From positions 3,038,001-3,102,000 of the forward strand of contig NZ_FUIH01000007.1 of NCBI RefSeq assembly GCF_900162695.1: DNA of 64,000 bases, given 5' to 3'. How positions within the stretch are numbered: the stretch's first letter is position 1; the number at the start of each line of letters is the position of its first letter. Of the stretch, positions 51,595 to 61,368 are shown one piece after another. Origin of the DNA: Virgibacillus siamensis (GTDB lineage: Bacteria > Bacillota > Bacilli > Bacillales > Amphibacillaceae). The notes beneath the pieces were generated by a model that was not told the DNA's origin, did no database searches, and worked only from the letters and a program-made list of their open reading frames with translations. The translations under genes were made by a program, and so were the position numbers.

Positions 51595-52980
51595 TTAGAA
51601 GAATAATAGATGTGCCATAATTGCTGCAATCGGCAGTGTAATAATGGTCCGTTGTAAAAAGATAACAAACAGTTCCACAAAAGAAATTGGGATTTTTGAT
51701 TTTAATAAAAGAACCCCGATTTCCGACATGTAAATTAACTGTGCCAGCGACATGACACCTATTACAAACCGGGTCAGTTCCGACTCAATCCCGCTTCCAA
51801 CAACAGCCGGTAAAAACATATCCGCGAAGCCGACAATCATTGCCGGGGCGGCAGCATGTGCCTCCGGAATCTGCAATAACTGCAGGAATGGTACAAACGG
51901 ATAAGACAAAATGTCAAATACAGGGGTAAACTCCGCAATAACGAGTGCTATGGTTCCGAGTGCCATGACCAGCGGAATTAACGCAAACCAAATATCAATG
52001 ACATTCAGGACACCGCTTTTCGCAACTCCACGATAGCTTTTGACCTGACTCGCTTTTTCAACAGCCTGTTGGATCCCCCATTGAAAACTGGATACATTTT
52101 CCGGAACATCTTCATCAATTTGCTTGCCAACCGTCTCCAAATACGTCTCCTTTTTCCTAGATAAAGGCGGAATCCGCGGACAAATAATCGCCGCAGCCAC
52201 ACCAGTCACCACCACTGTTGCATAAAACTGAACAAACATATGATCAATATGCAGAAACCGCGCAATGACGAGACTGAACGCAATCGACGCAATGGAAAAG
52301 TTTGTCGCAACAACCGCTGCTTCCCGCTTGGAATAATAGCCGGATTCATATTGCTGGGTCGTCAGCAACACACCTACCGTCCCGCTCCCCATCCACGAAG
52401 CAAGTGCATCAATCGACGAACGGCCAGGCAATTTAAACAACGGAAACATTATTTTACGCACCATTGTTCCGATAAAATCCATCAGACCGAACTCCAAGAG
52501 CAGCGGCATGAATAAACATGCAAACAAAAACCAGACCATCAATACCGGGATCAAATCAAAAAGCATAACGCCGCCGGTGAGCTCGGACGAAATCAGTTCC
52601 GGCCCGGTTTGCGTCAATGTAAACACTGCAAATAGTGCCCCGATACACCTTGAAATGAGCCAAAAAGATGAAATATCAAATAATGCCGTTAAAAAAGGAC
52701 TGTTATTTACAAGGTTGAGATCGGTAAATTTTACGACCAGACTGCCAATAGCAGATAAGCAAATAACGGTTGTCATAAACAACGGGATATAATCCGCAAT
52801 CGCATACTGCAGGGCATCCGCCATAATTCCAAGTCCGATAGTCACTTTATCGTTTACCGCAATCGGCACCAGAAACAGCAACACCCCGATTAACGAAGGC
52901 AGCCAAAATTTCATGTATTGTTTCGGTGTATATTGTTTTTCGGAGGTTGATTCCTCTACCTTTGCCAGTTGTTCTATCAT
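51595..52980 (-). CDS. YjiH family membrane protein (nucleoside-recognition/Gate domains)
   Basis: A 461-residue protein with about ten membrane helices. The pattern DALASWMGSGTVGVLLTTQQYESGYYSKREAAVVATNFSI (in part, GSGTVGVLLTTQQY) and FADMFLPAVVGSGIESELTRFVIGVMSLAQLIYMSEIG belongs to the YjiH/Gate-domain group, which includes SpoIIIA-type and nucleoside-transport relatives. It is a likely exporter or importer of a small molecule; in bacilli such genes are often next to amino-acid or peptide metabolism genes. The aminotransferase gene lies 98 bp downstream on the same strand, suggesting an amino acid substrate. Start ATG follows GGGAGGGTCAGCATT. Confidence 0.82.
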   Translation of the reverse strand: MIEQLAKVEESTSEKQYTPKQYMKFWLPSLIGVLLFLVPIAVNDKVTIGLGIMADALQYAIADYIPLFMTTVICLSAIGSLVVKFTDLNLVNNSPFLTALFDISSFWLISRCIGALFAVFTLTQTGPELISSELTGGVMLFDLIPVLMVWFLFACLFMPLLLEFGLMDFIGTMVRKIMFPLFKLPGRSSIDALASWMGSGTVGVLLTTQQYESGYYSKREAAVVATNFSIASIAFSLVIARFLHIDHMFVQFYATVVVTGVAAAIICPRIPPLSRKKETYLETVGKQIDEDVPENVSSFQWGIQQAVEKASQVKSYRGVAKSGVLNVIDIWFALIPLVMALGTIALVIAEFTPVFDILSYPFVPFLQLLQIPEAHAAAPAMIVGFADMFLPAVVGSGIESELTRFVIGVMSLAQLIYMSEIGVLLLKSKIPISFVELFVIFLQRTIITLPIAAIMAHLLFF

Positions 52981-53378
52981 AATGCTGACCCTCCCGTTAA
53001 TTAGGACTCTCGTCTTTAGGTGATTATAAATATAACATTCTATGTATAAATATACAACACTATGAATGGAATTTTATAAAGACAAACATTGATAGAAACA
53101 TATTCCTGCATATGTATACCTATCCATTCCAATATATAAAAATTCCACCCCTTTTATAAAACCGAACATTTATAAAAAGTGGCATGACTTACGTCCGGAT
53201 TCTAACTATTTATGAGATAGAAGCAGTATAAGACGAATGAAAAGGCTTTCCTTCAAATTCTCTCCATAATTCGCTGTTTGAGCCATTCTCTCTTTATTGA
53301 TATATTAATTTGGTTGCGTTTTCTTCGTGTCGAACAGACATACGGTGTTTTACAAATTATAAAAGAGGAGTTGATAAC
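52981..53378. other. 398-bp AT-rich divergent gap
   Basis: No gene. It is AT-rich with several TATAAA-like runs and an imperfect inverted pair, GGAATTTTATA near 53069 and TATATAAAAATTCC near 53133, which could be an operator between the YjiH-type gene and the NCS1 permease. No 21-bp array is present here. Confidence 0.4.
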
Positions 53379-54779
53379 ATGGATGTCTATCAATCTCAGA
53401 AACAAAATGAGACCAAGAACATGGGTGATGATTATTCACTTGGTAGAGTACCGCGGGACAAGCGAAATATGGGCTGGCTAAGTATTACTAACATTACATT
53501 CGGGATTGCAACCGCTATCTTTTATTTCCAGATGGGCAGTGTTATGGCACTTCAATTTGGAGCTATCAATGCTATCATATCCGCTGTTTATGCAATTATT
53601 GTTGCAGGAATACTGGGGACATTTATCGCTTATTTGTCTGCTAAATCAGGAATGAATGTAAATCTATTATCCAGAGGCGGCGGATTCGGATATATTGGTG
53701 CATCCTTAACTTCATTTATTTATGCTACAAATTTTATTATGTATTGCGCATTGGAAGGTTTGATTTTAGTCGCTGCAGTACACGAACTCATACCCGTTAT
53801 TCCCAAATGGGTGTTTATTTTATTCTTTGGCCTGATTGTCATCCCATTAAATTGGTTTGGAATTAAGCAACTGGACAAACTGCAGAAATGGTCTTTACCT
53901 CTGTTTTTTCTTTTCTTAATAGCTGCAATAATATTCGCTGCTATACATCCTTCCAGCTATGATGGAACCTTTTGGTCTTACATGCCTGAAGGTGTACAAG
54001 TCGGGGGAACTGCATTATTACTCTGTATCGGTATGCAACACGGCATTATGGGATTGACCCCTCTACTTGCTTCGGATTATGCCCGCTTTTTAAAACCGAA
54101 AGATACGAAACTGGGAATCTTTGCTATTGGGTTTATCCCTCAAATATTCTGCTTTGGCGTCATGGGCGGCCTTGGAATTTGGTTTGGTGTTCGCCTCGGA
54201 GAACCAAACCCCGGGGTATATATTGTATTGCTTCTTGGTGTTTGGGGAGCCTTATTTACGATGTTAACGCAAATTAGAATTAATGTGACGAATATTTATA
54301 GCGGTTCCTTATCCTTATCAAGTTTCTTTGAAAATGTATTTAAATTTAAACCAGGCAGACGTTTCTGGGTTGTCGTTACCGGATTATCGGCAATCACGTT
54401 AATGCTTCTTAATATTGTTGATCACCTTGAAGTTGTCATGACATTCCAAGGGGTATTTCTTTTAACATGGGCTACCATATTAGTTACCGACGCTATTGTT
54501 GTTAAACGAATCTTAAAAATTGGTCCCGGCTATTATGAAGACAGACAAGATAATTTATATAAATGGAATCCTGTTGGAGTAGCATCATTAATAGTGGCAA
54601 GCGGCCTTGGTACTATTGCAGCATTAGGATTCATGGGAACATTCCTGCAAAGCACCGCAGCATTCTTTGCCGCAATCCTCGCCTCCATCCTCACGATCGT
54701 ACTGGCACTCGCCACAAAAGGAAGATACTATATCAAAAAAGAAGCCAATGATATTGACCGTGAAGACTATATTGCTTGA
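53379..54779 (+). CDS. NCS1-family purine/cytosine permease
   Basis: A 466-residue transporter with 12 helices. The signature set is that of nucleobase:cation symporter-1: ITNITFGIATAIFYFQMGSVMALQFG near helix 1, NLLSRGGGFGYIGASLTSFI with GGGFGY, and GLTPLLASDYARFLKPK near helix 8. It should take up a nucleobase, hydantoin, or a thiamine precursor; CytX-type HMP permeases look similar. Start ATG at 53379 follows AGAGGAG; the frame is open 69 bases earlier without a site. Confidence 0.88.
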   Translation: MDVYQSQKQNETKNMGDDYSLGRVPRDKRNMGWLSITNITFGIATAIFYFQMGSVMALQFGAINAIISAVYAIIVAGILGTFIAYLSAKSGMNVNLLSRGGGFGYIGASLTSFIYATNFIMYCALEGLILVAAVHELIPVIPKWVFILFFGLIVIPLNWFGIKQLDKLQKWSLPLFFLFLIAAIIFAAIHPSSYDGTFWSYMPEGVQVGGTALLLCIGMQHGIMGLTPLLASDYARFLKPKDTKLGIFAIGFIPQIFCFGVMGGLGIWFGVRLGEPNPGVYIVLLLGVWGALFTMLTQIRINVTNIYSGSLSLSSFFENVFKFKPGRRFWVVVTGLSAITLMLLNIVDHLEVVMTFQGVFLLTWATILVTDAIVVKRILKIGPGYYEDRQDNLYKWNPVGVASLIVASGLGTIAALGFMGTFLQSTAAFFAAILASILTIVLALATKGRYYIKKEANDIDREDYIA

Positions 54780-54810
54780 AGTATGGGGTCGATCCCCATG
54801 CTTTTTTTTG
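54779..54810 (+). terminator. Intrinsic terminator of the NCS1 permease gene
   Basis: AAGTATGGGG pairs with CCCCATGCTT around TCGAT, then TTTTTT. Confidence 0.88.
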
Positions 54811-54918
54811 CAGATAAAGTTTTGCGAAAAATTACTAACCCTCAGTCATATTAAGTTATAATAGAAGTAACATTGAGGAAGAAAAGAAAATAAACCAAAA
54901 GACAAGGATGAGCGAATC

Positions 54919-56121
54919 ATGTTTATCGGTGAAAATCTGACCAATCTTCGTATTATGCATGGTTATTCACGAAAACAGCTCTCTGAAATACTCGGAATAA
55001 CGGAACAGGCAGTTTGGCAGTATGAGAATCAGTATACATCACCTAAAATGAAAATCGTTAATGACTTGAAGTCCATTTTTAATGTGAAAAGCAGATACTT
55101 TTACAAGAAAGATGTCCTGAGCAGGTATGTGAAGGCAGAAAATATTCCACTCATGAATATTGCATACCGTTCAAAAGTGATAAATGTTATTTCCAAAACG
55201 CAGTCGGAGGCAAAGCACGTTCAGTTTTTGGACAGCTTTGTGAATTACTTTGCCGCCAAAATAAACTTTCCCACACAGAAAATAATACAATTGAGAAATA
55301 ATGTAATTGAATTTCTAAACACTGCGGATCAAGACAGACAAACACAAATAACACACGTTGCAAAAATGGCACGTCACGCATTGGACCTTGATGAAAACAC
55401 GAATGATGAGCTAATGTTTGCAATGGAAAAAAGCGGTATCTTTATTTTTGAAAAAGCAATCGGTGAAGAAATCGATGCTTATAGTTTATGGACAAAACAG
55501 GAGCGGCCGTTCATCATCTTAGGAAACCTAAAACGTTCAGCTGTACGTCGGAATTTTGACCTTGCGCACGAACTTGGCCATTTACTTTTACATTATCGGG
55601 TCGAATTTACAAATTTGGACCGTAATGAACATAAAGCCTTTGAAAAGGAGGCCAATCAGTTTGCAGGTGCTTTCCTGCTTCCGGAAAAAGCATTCTTAAC
55701 TGATTTGCAAACCGTTGAACGCATTACAAATCCGGATGCATATATTGACCTGAAGAAGAAATGGAAAACGTCACTGCAGGTACTGGGATATCGAGCTGCT
55801 AATTTAGGTATATTGGATGAAAAAAATCATCGCAACTTTTATGCGGCTCTTCACCGTAAGGGTTATTTGAAAAGGGAACCAATGGATGAAACAATTTCCA
55901 TTCAAAGACCCCAAAAAATGAAATCCATTATGGACTTGGGTTTCAAAAAGAGGATTTTCAATCTCCAACAGATGCTGAATAATGACTGGATGGCAGATGT
56001 TCAATTTCTTCACCAGATAACAGGTATTGATGCAAACTTTTTCGACCGATATATGATGAAGAAAAAGGATTTTGAACTAACCCACGTATCCGAATCACAT
56101 ACATCTTATTCAACTAAATAG
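54919..56121 (+). CDS. XRE-ImmA/IrrE-type metalloprotease regulator
   Basis: A 400-residue two-domain protein. Residues 1-60 are an XRE helix-turn-helix (LRIMHGYSRKQLSEILGITEQAV). The central part is an ImmA/IrrE metallopeptidase with AHELGHLLLHY (H217, E218, H221 and, after 30 residues, FEKEANQFAGAFLLP with the third ligand glutamate). Similar proteins in ICEBs1 (ImmA) cleave the element repressor after DNA damage; HTH-linked forms also appear in toxin-antitoxin and restriction contexts. No recombinase or other mobile gene is adjacent. About 110 residues at the C-terminus match nothing I know. Confidence 0.85.
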   Translation: MFIGENLTNLRIMHGYSRKQLSEILGITEQAVWQYENQYTSPKMKIVNDLKSIFNVKSRYFYKKDVLSRYVKAENIPLMNIAYRSKVINVISKTQSEAKHVQFLDSFVNYFAAKINFPTQKIIQLRNNVIEFLNTADQDRQTQITHVAKMARHALDLDENTNDELMFAMEKSGIFIFEKAIGEEIDAYSLWTKQERPFIILGNLKRSAVRRNFDLAHELGHLLLHYRVEFTNLDRNEHKAFEKEANQFAGAFLLPEKAFLTDLQTVERITNPDAYIDLKKKWKTSLQVLGYRAANLGILDEKNHRNFYAALHRKGYLKREPMDETISIQRPQKMKSIMDLGFKKRIFNLQQMLNNDWMADVQFLHQITGIDANFFDRYMMKKKDFELTHVSESHTSYSTK

Positions 56122-56130
56122 CCTGTTTAC

Positions 56131-56167
56131 AAGAAGTATGGGAGCGGGTTCCCATACTTCTTTTTTC
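56131..56167 (+). terminator. Intrinsic terminator of the ImmA/IrrE gene
   Basis: AAGAAGTATGGGA pairs with TCCCATACTTCTT around six bases, followed by TTTT. Confidence 0.85.
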
Positions 56168-56175
56168 GGTCACCA

Positions 56176-56219
56176 TAGGAAGCGCGAGAACCGTCCCCAC
56201 GCTTCCCCACGCTTCCCTT
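56176..56219. repeat. Hairpin dispersed repeat, copy A (GAACCGTCCCC type)
   Basis: GGAAGCG at 56178-56184 pairs with CGCTTCC at 56200-56206 around CGAGAACCGTCCCCA; the right arm is repeated once more. Copy B at 61369-61398 has the same layout with compensatory changes in the stem. Confidence 0.7.
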
Positions 56220-56281
56220 GTCAAACGGCCGAAAATCTAAGATACTGTAATAAGAAGGTTTATATGCAGGAGGTGATAGCT

Positions 56282-57496
56282 TTGAGTAATAATACGGGCA
56301 ACAAGGAACTGGAAAAAGGGATGTTGAGGGCCCTGGATGGACTTAAAGAGATGCGGGATGATATGGAGAAAAAAGAAGCAGAACGTATTTGGCGCGATAT
56401 CAATGTTCCAATCAGCCTTTACGATGCGCTATCCAGATTGACAAAAGATGAGCTCACTGAAATTCGTAAAAAACTGGATATTAAAAATGCAAGCTCCTTA
56501 AAAAAAGAAGAATTGATTAAGCTGTTGCAGCAAGTTATCCCGACGCAATTTGAAAATATATGTTTAAAACTAGATTCAGAGCGCTACAGCATTGTTGAAA
56601 AGATTATTCAGCAAGGCGGATCTATCCATGCTGAACATCTTCCGCTCAACATACTGCAAAACCTTGGCACGTATGGACTCGCTTTTACCGGGACTAGCGA
56701 AGGCGAAAAAGTTGCAGTCATTCCGGATGAGCTGGTAAATGCTTTTTCATCCATCAATTCCCGAAACGTAAAGGTCATTACCAGCAGAAATACAGAATGG
56801 ATTAGGCTGACACATGGACTTCTATACTACTATGGGGTACTTACCACATCCAAATTAATAGACATGGTCAAAACATATACAGCTTATGAAGTGGATACAC
56901 TGGAATTTCTGACGGTTATATACGATGCCAAGGCTTGCTATAAAGAAATGAGAACATATCGGGATATCCTCTCACATATAGGGGTTTTCGATGCTGAACG
57001 TGTTATAGATGAACATAAAAGCAGGGAAGACATTCCTTATTTTCCATTTTCCAAAACACAATTGATTACCGCAGGCGTTCCTGATTACGTTGAACGCAGC
57101 AAATGCTTTAAACAGTTCGTGAAATTTCTTACAAGCCATTATGACCTTACAATTGAAGAGGCAGAGGGACACGTCGATGAATGTGTACATGCCATTAACA
57201 ATGGGATAACCCCGCAGGATACCCTGCAAACGATGCAATATCAATTTGAATTTGAAGGATATGACGATGTAAAATTATTTATGGATCAGCTTGTGGATCT
57301 TTCAAACAACACCAAACAATGGGGCTTAAAAGGATATTCCCCCTACGAATTGCATCAGCTGGGGAATGATAATTTACAGCCATCGCAGAATCATGCTAGC
57401 AATGTCATTGATTTTCAATCCGGAAAGAAAATCAGCCGGAATGATCCGTGTCCTTGCGGGAGTGGAAAAAAATATAAGAAGTGCTGCGGGCGGTAG
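56282..57496 (+). CDS. SEC-C motif protein with SAP-like domain
   Basis: A 404-residue protein. Near residues 50-80 there is a SAP/Rho-like LEM segment (LTKDELTEIRKKL, LKKEELIKLLQ). The middle (about 100-370) is helical and unassigned, with YSIVEKIIQQGGSIH and a long region containing repeated IDMV/VDTL helices. The C-terminus is a complete SEC-C zinc motif RNDPCPCGSGKKYKKCCG, as in SecA and many plasmid- or defence-linked proteins. The start is TTG at 56282, eight bases after AGGAGG; a longer frame has no site. It follows the ImmA/IrrE gene by 160 bp. Function unknown. Confidence 0.8.
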   Translation: MSNNTGNKELEKGMLRALDGLKEMRDDMEKKEAERIWRDINVPISLYDALSRLTKDELTEIRKKLDIKNASSLKKEELIKLLQQVIPTQFENICLKLDSERYSIVEKIIQQGGSIHAEHLPLNILQNLGTYGLAFTGTSEGEKVAVIPDELVNAFSSINSRNVKVITSRNTEWIRLTHGLLYYYGVLTTSKLIDMVKTYTAYEVDTLEFLTVIYDAKACYKEMRTYRDILSHIGVFDAERVIDEHKSREDIPYFPFSKTQLITAGVPDYVERSKCFKQFVKFLTSHYDLTIEEAEGHVDECVHAINNGITPQDTLQTMQYQFEFEGYDDVKLFMDQLVDLSNNTKQWGLKGYSPYELHQLGNDNLQPSQNHASNVIDFQSGKKISRNDPCPCGSGKKYKKCCGR

Positions 57497-57542
57497 CAGC
57501 TGAATTAATGGGACGAGAAGCCTGTCTCTCGGTCCCCCCCAT

Positions 57543-58538
57543 TTATTTCTTCAGATTTTTACGTTCAATAAACCGTTCAAAGTCATCTGTAGACAGACGG
57601 CTTATCCGTTGCTGATTATACTTTTCATACTCGTCCAAAGCCAGCTTGTCAGCGACCTCCCTTGAAACCTTGCCTGCATCATCCAAAATATCACGATCAT
57701 TAAACTGCAGAAATGCATTCAGTTTCTCCACCCAATCCTTCATATACATTAGTTGTTGTCTTTCCGCCTGATCTTCAGCATAATCCAGAAACATTGCAAT
57801 AATACGGTTGTGTGATTTCAATTCCTTTTCGGATAAAAAATTTTTAGCTATGGTAACATCATTTTTACGGACCTTATCACCTTTCCATGAAGTAAGACCC
57901 ATATTTTCTTTTGCCGCCTTTGCCCGATTTGTTATAAGTTCAGAAGCTGTTTGACCATGTATAGCAAAATGAAGTTTATTTTGCACAGTAGCAAAAAATT
58001 CCTGAGTGATTTCCGCGCCGGACTCGTAATCAACCGACGTTGCATAAATATCCGTTATCTTTTGATAAAACCTTTTCTCGGACGCACGGATATCACGAAT
58101 ACGTTCTAGCAATTCATCAAAATAATCCTGTCCGAAATTACGCATTTCTTTCAAGCGGTCATCATCCATTGTAAAGCCTTTAACAAGATACTCATTCAGA
58201 CGCTCTGTGGCCCATTGGCGGAATTGTGTACCCCGATGAGAGCGAACCCGGTAGCCGATTGCGATAATTAATTCAAGGTTATAAAAAGATACTTCACGTT
58301 CCACCTCCCTTTTCCCTTCATATTGAACTATTCGGTTTTTCCGAATAGTTCCCGATTCAATAAGTTCACCCTCAGCATAAATATTTTTTATATGTTCATT
58401 AATTGTATTTACACCCTTTTGATACAACTCCGCAATAGCCTTCTGTGTCATCCAAACAGTTTCATTTTCCAGCCTGACGTCGATTTTTGTGTTACCGTCC
58501 TCCGTCTGATAAATTAAGATGTCTGTTTCGTTTGTCAT
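57543..58538 (-). CDS. RhuM family protein (virulence protein RhuM-like)
   Basis: A 331-residue RhuM protein: an N-terminal winged-helix region with VWMTQKAIAELYQKGVNTINEHIKNIYAEGEL (diagnostic in part as VWMTQKAIAELY) followed by NLELIIAIGYRVRSHRGTQFRQWATERLNEYLVKGF, then a C-terminal helical domain with IHGQTASELI and KNFLSEKEL. RhuM-type proteins are found in pathogenicity and defence islands and next to restriction systems, with no settled function. Start ATG follows AAAGGAGAGG. It is convergent with the SEC-C gene. Confidence 0.88.
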   Translation of the reverse strand: MTNETDILIYQTEDGNTKIDVRLENETVWMTQKAIAELYQKGVNTINEHIKNIYAEGELIESGTIRKNRIVQYEGKREVEREVSFYNLELIIAIGYRVRSHRGTQFRQWATERLNEYLVKGFTMDDDRLKEMRNFGQDYFDELLERIRDIRASEKRFYQKITDIYATSVDYESGAEITQEFFATVQNKLHFAIHGQTASELITNRAKAAKENMGLTSWKGDKVRKNDVTIAKNFLSEKELKSHNRIIAMFLDYAEDQAERQQLMYMKDWVEKLNAFLQFNDRDILDDAGKVSREVADKLALDEYEKYNQQRISRLSTDDFERFIERKNLKK

Positions 58539-58634
58539 CTTATACCTCTCCTTTTGACAGTCACATCATTTTATTTAATTATACCACAAATACGAACGTT
58601 TGTTTCGTGATAGTTAAAATAATACCCCCATCCC

Positions 58635-58672
58635 AAAAAACACATGCCGACAATGTCAGCACGTGTGTTTTC
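58635..58672 (-). terminator. Intrinsic terminator after the MFS gene
   Basis: On the minus strand ACACGTGCTGAC pairs with GTCGGCATGTGT and is followed by TTTTT. Confidence 0.85.
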
Positions 58673-58713
58673 ATTCGTTAATTCCCTCAAAACCAACCCG
58701 TCACTCATTCATA

Positions 58714-60144
58714 TTAATTTTCCGCAACAGGTTTCTTGACTACCTTTGCACCTTTTTTCGAGGCTTTCACCGGTTTTATAAAGAACGACATAACCAATGC
58801 GGCAACGGCAATGATTGCTGCGAACATAAATGCGTCGGACATTCCCTCAATCATCGGCTGTGAAAGTCCGTGTTGGGCAGCGTCCTTGCTGCTGTTTGTC
58901 ATGACCGTAATCAGTGTCGCGGTACCTATCGAACCAGCAACCTGCCGCATGGTGTTGTTCATAGCTGTACCATGTGGAAGCATGTGGTTCGGCAGCTGGT
59001 TCAGCCCCTCTGTCATAATCGGCATCATGACAAGCGATATTCCGAACATCCGTATGGCATAGATCACCATCATATAAAAATACGACGATGAGGCGCTCAT
59101 ATCGCTGAATAAAAATGTCATGCCCGCAACGATTGTCAATCCAATAATCGCCAATGGCCGTGCACCAATCTTATCGAAAAGCCTTCCGGTAATCGGCGAC
59201 ATAATCCCCATGATGACCGCACCTGGTAATAGCAGTAACCCGGATTCAAATGCGGTATAATCCCGCGCATTCTGCATATAAAGCGGCAATAGAAGCTCAA
59301 CACCAATCATGGACACCATCACCATCATCCCGATAAACACGGACAGGGCAAAAATTTTATTTTTAAAGACTCTGAACTCAAGCATCGGTTTTTCAATGGA
59401 CAACTGCCGCCAGATGAATAGTCCAAGCGCCAGCGCACCGATAATCAAGGAAACTGTCACCTGCGTACTTTCCCAGCCATTATTGCCGGCAGAACTAAAG
59501 CCGAATAACAGTCCGCCGAAACCGAATGATGACAACACAATCGATGTCAGATCGATTTTCGGGTGTGTCAGCTTTGTCACATTTTTCAAGGCAAAGTAGG
59601 CAAAGACAATATCAAGCAATGCGATCGGTAAAATCATATAGAACAACACCCGCCATGAATGGCTTTCAACAACCCAACCGGAAAGTGTCGGACCAATCGC
59701 AGGGGCAAATGCAATTACCAGACCTACCATCCCCATTGCCGCACCACGTTTCTCAACCGGGAAGATCAATAGAAAAATTGTCTGCATCAACGGGATCATA
59801 ATTCCGGCACCGGATGCCTGCAAAACTCTGGCAGCCAGCAATACCGAAAAAGACGGTGCAATGGCTGCTGTCAACGTTCCTGCCGCAAACAGAATCATCG
59901 CCGTCAAAAACAACTTTCTCGTCGAAAATTTTTCAATTAAAAAGGCAGTGACCGGAATCATCACGCCATTGGTAAGCTGGAATCCTGTTGTCAGCCATTG
60001 AGCCGTAGAGGCACTTACCGAGAAATCACTCATTATCTTTGGAATAGCAGTATTTAACAACGTTTGGTTCAAAATCACAACAAATGCACCCGCAAGAATT
60101 ACTGCGACAAGCACTGTTTTATTTATGCTTTGGTTCGATTGCAT
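58714..60144 (-). CDS. MFS multidrug exporter, 14-helix EmrB/QacA type
   Basis: A 476-residue DHA2 transporter: helix 1 motif LNQTLLNTAIPKIMSDF, motif A-like TAFLIEKFSTRKLF, motif C-like IGPTLSGWVVESHSWRVLF and the LQASGAGIMIPLMQ segment of this group. Fourteen helices are expected. I chose the ATG at 60144, nine bases after GGAG; a TTG five codons earlier with AGGAG is possible. It is 45 bp downstream of the tetR-type gene on the same strand and almost certainly controlled by it. Ligand not predictable. Confidence 0.88.
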   Translation of the reverse strand: MQSNQSINKTVLVAVILAGAFVVILNQTLLNTAIPKIMSDFSVSASTAQWLTTGFQLTNGVMIPVTAFLIEKFSTRKLFLTAMILFAAGTLTAAIAPSFSVLLAARVLQASGAGIMIPLMQTIFLLIFPVEKRGAAMGMVGLVIAFAPAIGPTLSGWVVESHSWRVLFYMILPIALLDIVFAYFALKNVTKLTHPKIDLTSIVLSSFGFGGLLFGFSSAGNNGWESTQVTVSLIIGALALGLFIWRQLSIEKPMLEFRVFKNKIFALSVFIGMMVMVSMIGVELLLPLYMQNARDYTAFESGLLLLPGAVIMGIMSPITGRLFDKIGARPLAIIGLTIVAGMTFLFSDMSASSSYFYMMVIYAIRMFGISLVMMPIMTEGLNQLPNHMLPHGTAMNNTMRQVAGSIGTATLITVMTNSSKDAAQHGLSQPMIEGMSDAFMFAAIIAVAALVMSFFIKPVKASKKGAKVVKKPVAEN

Positions 60145-60189
60145 TTCTTCATTCTCCAAAACTCCCTCACTCCTTCTACAAATAAATTG

Positions 60190-61083
60190 TTACGGTTTAG
60201 CTGTTATATCAACGTTCAGGGTTGCACCAATACGACGCAATAGACCCTTCAATTCGGTATTTTCTGCCAGATAGAGCAGCATTGCTTTGATGAAAAACGA
60301 TCTCGGTTCCTGCTCATGACATTCGTTATGCAGCGATTGAATCGCGGATAGACACTCTTCACGGCCTTTATCAGGTATCGGCAGCCGTTTCGCCTTCCCT
60401 TTAAGCTCCTCCAGAAGATTATCCAGTTCCTCCACCGATGTATCCGACTCCATCCCGTCCTCGCATTCCATGTATTCTTTCATCTCACTTGCAGTCAAGA
60501 CCGGAACCAAATCGGTTGTGTGGCCAATCATCGTATCAATCCGTTCCACAACAAAACGGGCAACACGTTGTACATCGATATCCTTCTTATCATGAATGAC
60601 GAGCGAAATATACTCCCTTAACATCCCCTGAAACATAATGGTAAAGTCCCAAATATACGGTTCCGCCTTTTCGCCATACGCTTCAAGCAAACAATCCTTA
60701 TACCAGTTGGTCATGGTAACCTTGATTCTTTTCATAAGCAATGCGATTTCAGGATTGTCATGCGGCGGTAAAGCCCTAAGCAGCATGACCATGAAATCCT
60801 TATTGTTGCGAAAACCATCAGCCTGAGCAGCAATTTTTCGAATAAGCTTTTCTTTTGCTGACAATGATGCATCAACATTGACATTCGCAGCACTTTGCAG
60901 CATTTTTTTATGGTTGCTTTCAATGGCCTGAATCAATAACTCCTCTTTGGAATCAAAAAATTGATATAACGTTCCTTTAGAAATCTTACAGTCATCAGCA
61001 ATTTCCTGAACTGATGTTGAAAAATAACCTTTTTCCGAAAAAAAACGGATTGCCGATTGCATGATTTCTTCTTTCCGATCCAT
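60190..61083 (-). CDS. TetR-family repressor
   Basis: A 297-residue regulator, longer than usual for the family. The N-terminal HTH reads AIRFFSEKGYFSTSVQEIADDCKISKGTLYQFFDSKEELL, with the recognition helix ISKGTLYQFF. The long C-terminal ligand domain continues past residue 190 in an acidic, helical extension (SDTSVEELDNLLEELKG). Start ATG follows AAGGGGTGGCGGAATA. The inverted repeat at 61211-61228 in its promoter region is the likely operator, so it should repress itself and the MFS exporter. Confidence 0.9.
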   Translation of the reverse strand: MDRKEEIMQSAIRFFSEKGYFSTSVQEIADDCKISKGTLYQFFDSKEELLIQAIESNHKKMLQSAANVNVDASLSAKEKLIRKIAAQADGFRNNKDFMVMLLRALPPHDNPEIALLMKRIKVTMTNWYKDCLLEAYGEKAEPYIWDFTIMFQGMLREYISLVIHDKKDIDVQRVARFVVERIDTMIGHTTDLVPVLTASEMKEYMECEDGMESDTSVEELDNLLEELKGKAKRLPIPDKGREECLSAIQSLHNECHEQEPRSFFIKAMLLYLAENTELKGLLRRIGATLNVDITAKP

Positions 61084-61210
61084 TATTCCGCCACCCCTTA
61101 TCCCTTGTTACTTTCTATCGCAAAATGCCTGTGCACAAGCAATTGCAATAGTGTGTATTGATATTCTGAAACAGCATTTCGCCATAGGTCAAAACATTCA
61201 TTTTCATGAC

Positions 61211-61228
61211 GTTGACCAAATAGTCAAC
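61211..61228. promoter_or_regulatory. Inverted repeat, probable TetR operator
   Basis: GTTGAC (61211-61216) and GTCAAC (61223-61228) flank CAAATA; TTGAC-type motifs recur at 61240 and 61282. The gap 61084-61402 otherwise holds the VWA terminator and repeat copy B, with no gene. Confidence 0.55.
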
Positions 61229-61308
61229 TCAGAACTATTAAGTCAACAGAGTTCTTATTTTAAATGACTGACCGGTTCTATGTCAACCATTGAGTTTTTC
61301 AAGATGAT

Positions 61309-61354
61309 AAAAAGCGGACATAAAGTGTTGGGAATCCCAACTTTTATGTCCGCT
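61309..61354 (-). terminator. Very long intrinsic terminator after the VWA gene
   Basis: AGCGGACATAAA pairs with TTTATGTCCGCT, enclosing GTTGGGA/TCCCAAC, so the stem is about 20 bp; TTTTTATC follows on the minus strand. Confidence 0.9.
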
Positions 61355-61368
61355 ATACCTTAAGGTGA

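Noticed and set aside
51498..51680. N-terminal extension of the aminotransferase into the YjiH-type gene
   Set aside because: The extra 61 residues look like translated hairpin and upstream gene sequence, and a good GTG start with ribosome site lies inside.
54919..58538. Integrated element such as an ICE or prophage around the ImmA/IrrE gene
   Set aside because: No integrase, relaxase, structural gene or flanking direct repeat was seen; only an accessory cluster is supported.
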